Shown here: piece by piece, positions 5,787-7,879 of the stretch | Layout of the letters: every line of letters starts with the position of its first letter | How positions within the stretch are numbered: position 1 is the first letter of the stretch | Assembly (NCBI GenBank): GCA_026392325.1 | Contig: JAPLCH010000256.1 | Coordinates: forward strand, 1 to 7,879 | Reading direction: 5' to 3' | DNA length: 7,879 nt | Origin: Solirubrobacterales bacterium | GTDB lineage: Bacteria; Actinomycetota; Thermoleophilia; Solirubrobacterales; Solirubrobacteraceae | Notes under the pieces: generated by a model | Database searches by the model: none | The model's input: the letters and a program-made list of their open reading frames with translations, nothing else | What the model was told of the DNA's origin: nothing | Made by a program: the position numbers and the translations under genes

Positions 5787-6146
5787 TTACTCCTTCGTCC
5801 CGAGGACGATTGTCAGGTGGCTTGTGCGCTTGCGAATCTTCGTTGCACGGCCCATCGCGCGTGGGCGGAAGCGCTTGAGGGTCGGACCCTCATCAGCGTT
5901 GATTGAGAAAACGAAGAGATTGTCTGGATCCAGACCGTTGTTGTGTACTGCGTTGGCAACAGCCGACTCGAGCAGCTTGCTCCAGTCACCAGCGATGGTG
6001 CGGGGCGAGTGGGCGAGAAGGGAACGCGCCTCATCAACGGACTTGCCGCGGATGTGATCTGCAACAAGACGTGACTTACGAGCCGATGAACGGATGTACT
6101 TGGCCTGCGCACGAACGTAGACTGCCTCTGCCTGTGGAACTTCCAC
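5787..6146 (-). CDS. rplV: 50S ribosomal protein L22 (start uncertain)
   Basis: L22 lines the polypeptide exit tunnel; its long beta hairpin reaches the constriction with L4 and is a site of macrolide resistance mutations. From the GTG at 6146 the product has 119 residues: VYVRAQAKYIRSSARKSRLVADHIRGKSVDEA (9-40), SAVANAVHNNGLDPDNLFV (61-79) and the hairpin DEGPTLKRFRPRAMGRATKI (85-104). All core elements are present. An AGAAGG lies 8 nt before this GTG, which makes it usable. However, the same frame stays open upstream with a plausible charged sequence, ETKEKKAEAV, until a TGA within rpsS, with no ATG. The native start may therefore have been lost in the damage described for rpsS. Downstream, the TAA is 4 nt from rpsC. 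Confidence 0.93.
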   Translation of the reverse strand: MEVPQAEAVYVRAQAKYIRSSARKSRLVADHIRGKSVDEARSLLAHSPRTIAGDWSKLLESAVANAVHNNGLDPDNLFVFSINADEGPTLKRFRPRAMGRATKIRKRTSHLTIVLGTKE

Positions 6147-6150
6147 AGCT

Positions 6151-6388
6151 TCAGCCTTCTTTTCCTTGGTCTCCCGAGCTTGTGACCAACCATTGACTCG
6201 TTCACGAAAACAGGCACGTGCTTGCGCCCATCATGAACGGCGATGGTGTGACCAACGAACTCAGGGAAAATCGTGGATGTACGGGACCAGGTCTTGAGCA
6301 TCTGCTTGTCACCTGAGGCATTAAGTGCCTCAATGCGTGACATAAGACGTTCTTGGACGAAAGGTCCTTTTTTACTTGAGCGACTCAT
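6151..6388 (-). CDS. rpsS: 30S ribosomal protein S19, frame disrupted after Gly72
   Basis: S19 lies in the 30S head, pairs with S13 and touches the A-site tRNA. From the ATG at 6388 the protein matches the family residue for residue: SRSSKKGPFVQERL, KTWSRTSTIFPEFVGHTIAV, HDGRKHVPVFV and MVGHKLG ending at Gly72. E. coli S19 also reaches this motif at 72. The invariant next block (EFxPTRxFxGH) is missing. In the given frame, unrelated basic sequence (RPRKRRLKLW and onward) runs through rplV to a stop at 5813, for 191 residues in all. The end used here, 6151, is the TGA of the +1 frame, which reads GDQGKEG and could be the original tail. AGGTGA at 6396-6401 gives a strong Shine-Dalgarno 7 nt upstream. 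Confidence 0.85.
6155..6160 (-). promoter_or_regulatory. Possible Shine-Dalgarno of rplV
   Basis: AGAAGG on the coding strand, 8 nt before the GTG at 6146. It supports that GTG as a usable start, but lies in the region affected by the rpsS disruption. Confidence 0.45.
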
Positions 6389-6395
6389 CTAGGGA

Positions 6396-6401
6396 TCACC
6401 T
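6396..6401 (-). promoter_or_regulatory. Shine-Dalgarno of rpsS made from the rplB stop
   Basis: The last two rplB codons, AGG TGA, form AGGTGA, a six-base match to the 16S anti-Shine-Dalgarno, 7 nt from the rpsS ATG. The last Arg codon and stop of L2 thus also serve S19 initiation. Confidence 0.75.
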
Positions 6402-7238
6402 GCTCGACTTGCCGCGTTTGCGGCCTCGGACGATGTAACGGTCAGACTGCTTGTTCTTCTTACGGGTTCTGTAGCCAAGAGTTGGCACGCCCCATGGGGT
6501 CACCGGATGGCGACCTGAAGTTGTTGATCCTTCGCCGCCACCGTGTGGATGGTCGACCGGGTTCATGGCAACGCCACGCGTCTGTGGGCGAACGCCCATG
6601 TGACGCTTGCGTCCAGCCTTGCCAATTGTCACGTTCTGATGATCGCTGTTACCGATCGCGCCTACTGTTGCTCGGCATTCGGCGCGCACGAGGCGCATCT
6701 CACCGGATGGAAGACGAAGTGTTGCCATGTCGCCGTCCTTGGCCAGAAGCTGGATTGAAGTGCCGGCTGACCGACCCATCTGTCCACCGCGGCCAGGCTG
6801 AAGCTCGACGTTGTGAATGACGGTACCTGTAGGCATGTCCTTGAGTGAAAGTGAGTTACCAGCAGCGATCTCCGAGCCTGGGCCCGAGCTGACGGTCTGA
6901 CCGACCTCAAGTCCCTGCGGTGCAAGGATGTAACGCTTTTCGCCGTCTGCATAGTGAAGAAGAGCAATGTAGGCAGTCCGGTTCGGGTCGTACTCGATGT
7001 GAGCAACCTTGGCTGGAACGCCATCCTTGAGACGCTTGAAGTCGATCTTCCGGTAAAGGCGCTTGGCTCCGCCACCACGGTGACGGGAGGTCTTGCGACC
7101 GTGGGCGTTACGCCCACCAGACTTGGTGAGACCTTCAACAAGGCTCTTCTCGGGACGATCACGGGTGATCTCCGCGAAGTCCGGGTACGAAACAAAGCGC
7201 ATTCCTGGGCTTGTTGGCTTCGGCTTACGTACGGGCAT
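6396..7238 (-). CDS. rplB: 50S ribosomal protein L2
   Basis: L2 is one of the most conserved 50S proteins, close to the peptidyl transferase centre and needed for subunit joining. The 280-residue product has the usual length: MPVRKPKPTSPGMRF at the start, GGRNAHGRKTSRHRGGGAKR (41-60), HIEYDPNRTAYIALLHYADG (80-99), NVELQPGRGGQMGRSAGTS (143-161) and AMNPVDHPHGGGEG (224-237). His230 matches the conserved histidine studied as His229 in E. coli. The basic end KRGKSSR is normal. I chose the ATG at 7238, which overlaps the rplW TAA by one base and has GGAG 8 nt upstream. The same frame runs up to 7310, but that extension lies inside rplW and has no family match. Confidence 0.99.
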   Translation of the reverse strand: MPVRKPKPTSPGMRFVSYPDFAEITRDRPEKSLVEGLTKSGGRNAHGRKTSRHRGGGAKRLYRKIDFKRLKDGVPAKVAHIEYDPNRTAYIALLHYADGEKRYILAPQGLEVGQTVSSGPGSEIAAGNSLSLKDMPTGTVIHNVELQPGRGGQMGRSAGTSIQLLAKDGDMATLRLPSGEMRLVRAECRATVGAIGNSDHQNVTIGKAGRKRHMGVRPQTRGVAMNPVDHPHGGGEGSTTSGRHPVTPWGVPTLGYRTRKKNKQSDRYIVRGRKRGKSSR

Positions 7239-7531
7239 TAGCTCAGCTCCAGTGCCTGGAAGATTGGGATTCGCTGACCTTCGCGGACAGTCACGATTGC
7301 CTTCTTCCACGACCGGCGGGTGCCAGTCGAGAAGCCACGGCGCTTCGGCTTGCCACGAACGTTTGCAGTGTGAACGGAAACCACGTTGACCTCGAAGAGC
7401 TCCTCGACGGCCTGACGGATCTGCGTCTTGTGCGCGTCCGGATGGACACGGAATGTGTAGCGACCGGCCTCAGCGAGAACAAAGCTCTTCTCGGAGACGA
7501 TCGGACGGATGATTACCTGGGTTGCGTCCAT
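7238..7531 (-). CDS. rplW: 50S ribosomal protein L23
   Basis: L23 surrounds the exit tunnel mouth and is the docking protein for trigger factor and SRP. The 97-residue product starts MDATQVIIRPIVSEKSF, where the IIRPIVSEKS block is diagnostic. It continues with YTFRVHPDAHKTQIRQAVEELFEVNVVSVHTANVRGKPKRRG, typical of the family, and ends with a basic strand, SWKKAIVTVREGQRIPIFQ. The start at 7531 follows the rplD TAG by 2 nt, with GGGGAG 5 nt upstream of the ATG. The longer frame to 7762 lies within rplD and is not used. Length and sequence are ordinary. Confidence 0.98.
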   Translation of the reverse strand: MDATQVIIRPIVSEKSFVLAEAGRYTFRVHPDAHKTQIRQAVEELFEVNVVSVHTANVRGKPKRRGFSTGTRRSWKKAIVTVREGQRIPIFQALELS

Positions 7532-7533
7532 GA

Positions 7534-7879
7534 CTACTCCCCAGCCTCGGCAGTTGATCCAGCCCGAACAGGCTTGGTTGCGCGCTCCGTGATGCTCACA
7601 AGAGCAGCGTCGCTGAAGATGATTGAGCCGGCGCGCATGATGTCCGCGATTCCAGCGTTGTCGACTGGAAGAACCTTGGTGTCGGTCAAGTTTCGGAAGG
7701 ACAGGGCAACGCCTGACTCTTCCTCGGTGACAAGAAGCAGTGCTGGACGCGGCGCATCCCACTTGCCGAACTCTTCAGAAGCGCGCTTCGTCGATGGGGC
7801 GTCCCATGATCCTGCGTCAATTACGCCAACTGAAGAACGGTCTGCATGTACCGAAAGTGCCGAACGAAGCGCTGCTCGA
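7534..7879 (-). CDS. rplD: 50S ribosomal protein L4, C-terminal part only
   Basis: L4 lines the exit tunnel with L22; in E. coli it also autoregulates the S10 operon. Only the last 114 codons are inside the window and the gene continues beyond base 7879. Visible family features are RAALRSALSVHA at the left edge of the fragment, corresponding to the conserved ALRSALS block, then PRPALLLVTEEESGVALSFRNLTDTKVLPVDN and IADIMRAGSIIFSDAALVSITER, which is the usual pattern near the L4 end. A short tail (ATKPVRAGSTAEAGE) follows to the TAG. The tunnel loop, which lies N-terminal to this region, is not visible. The position immediately upstream of rplW confirms the call. Confidence 0.95.
   Translation of the reverse strand, partial: RAALRSALSVHADRSSVGVIDAGSWDAPSTKRASEEFGKWDAPRPALLLVTEEESGVALSFRNLTDTKVLPVDNAGIADIMRAGSIIFSDAALVSITERATKPVRAGSTAEAGE

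Noticed and set aside
6140..6185. Programmed -1 frameshift joining S19 to L22
   Set aside because: The rplV frame is the -1 frame, but no X XXY YYZ slippery heptamer in the S19 frame and no obvious downstream stem were seen, and a shift would not restore the missing S19 block.
5813..6388. A genuine 191-residue S19 fused to a novel domain
   Set aside because: Family similarity stops at residue 72, where an invariant block should follow. The rest is the alternative frame of rplV, so a disruption explains it better than a new domain.
7239..7310. N-terminal extension of L2
   Set aside because: The open frame upstream of 7238 lies within rplW and has no L2-like residues. MPVRKPKPTSPG is the family start, with GGAG at correct spacing.

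Overview
The window is a stretch of the bacterial S10-spc ribosomal protein supercluster, all on the minus strand. In transcription order (high to low coordinates) it reads rplD (3' part only), rplW, rplB, rpsS, rplV, rpsC, rplP, rpmC, rpsQ, rplN, rplX, rplE, rpsZ (zinc-type rpsN), rpsH, rplF, rplR and rpsE (open at the window start). These 17 genes fill the window. The largest gap is 19 nt (rplR-rpsE), most junctions are short overlaps (ATGA, GTGA, TAATG, TGATG), and I see no internal promoter, terminator, RNA gene, mobile element or CRISPR array.

The host is a bacterium of moderate GC content. The four-cysteine S14 of 61 residues inside the spc part, the L22 and L14 sequences and the long N-terminal addition on S17 suggest an actinobacterium (Actinomycetota). 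From memory of such S17 proteins, the class Thermoleophilia is possible. This placement is inference and would need a tree.

The left part (1-3646) is the spc segment from L14 to S5; the right part (3643-7879) is the S10 segment from L4 to S17. The two are fused by a GTGA overlap between rpsQ and rplN, so the cluster probably forms one transcript. The products assemble both subunits: S3, S5, S8, S14, S17 and S19 in the 30S, and L2, L4, L5, L6, L14, L16, L18, L22, L23, L24 and L29 in the 50S.

Two things are not ordinary. First, the rpsS-rplV junction is broken: S19 matches its family up to Gly72 and then loses frame. The invariant C-terminal block is absent from every frame, which implies a small deletion (real or an assembly error) at about 6170-6178. 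Second, several proteins carry long low-complexity additions: an Ala/Pro/Glu tail on S5 built from perfect 27-bp tandem repeats at the window edge, an acidic 73-residue tail on L5, an acidic-then-basic leader of about 136 residues on S17, and a Gly/Arg/Gln tail on S3. I find no undescribed system beyond these.
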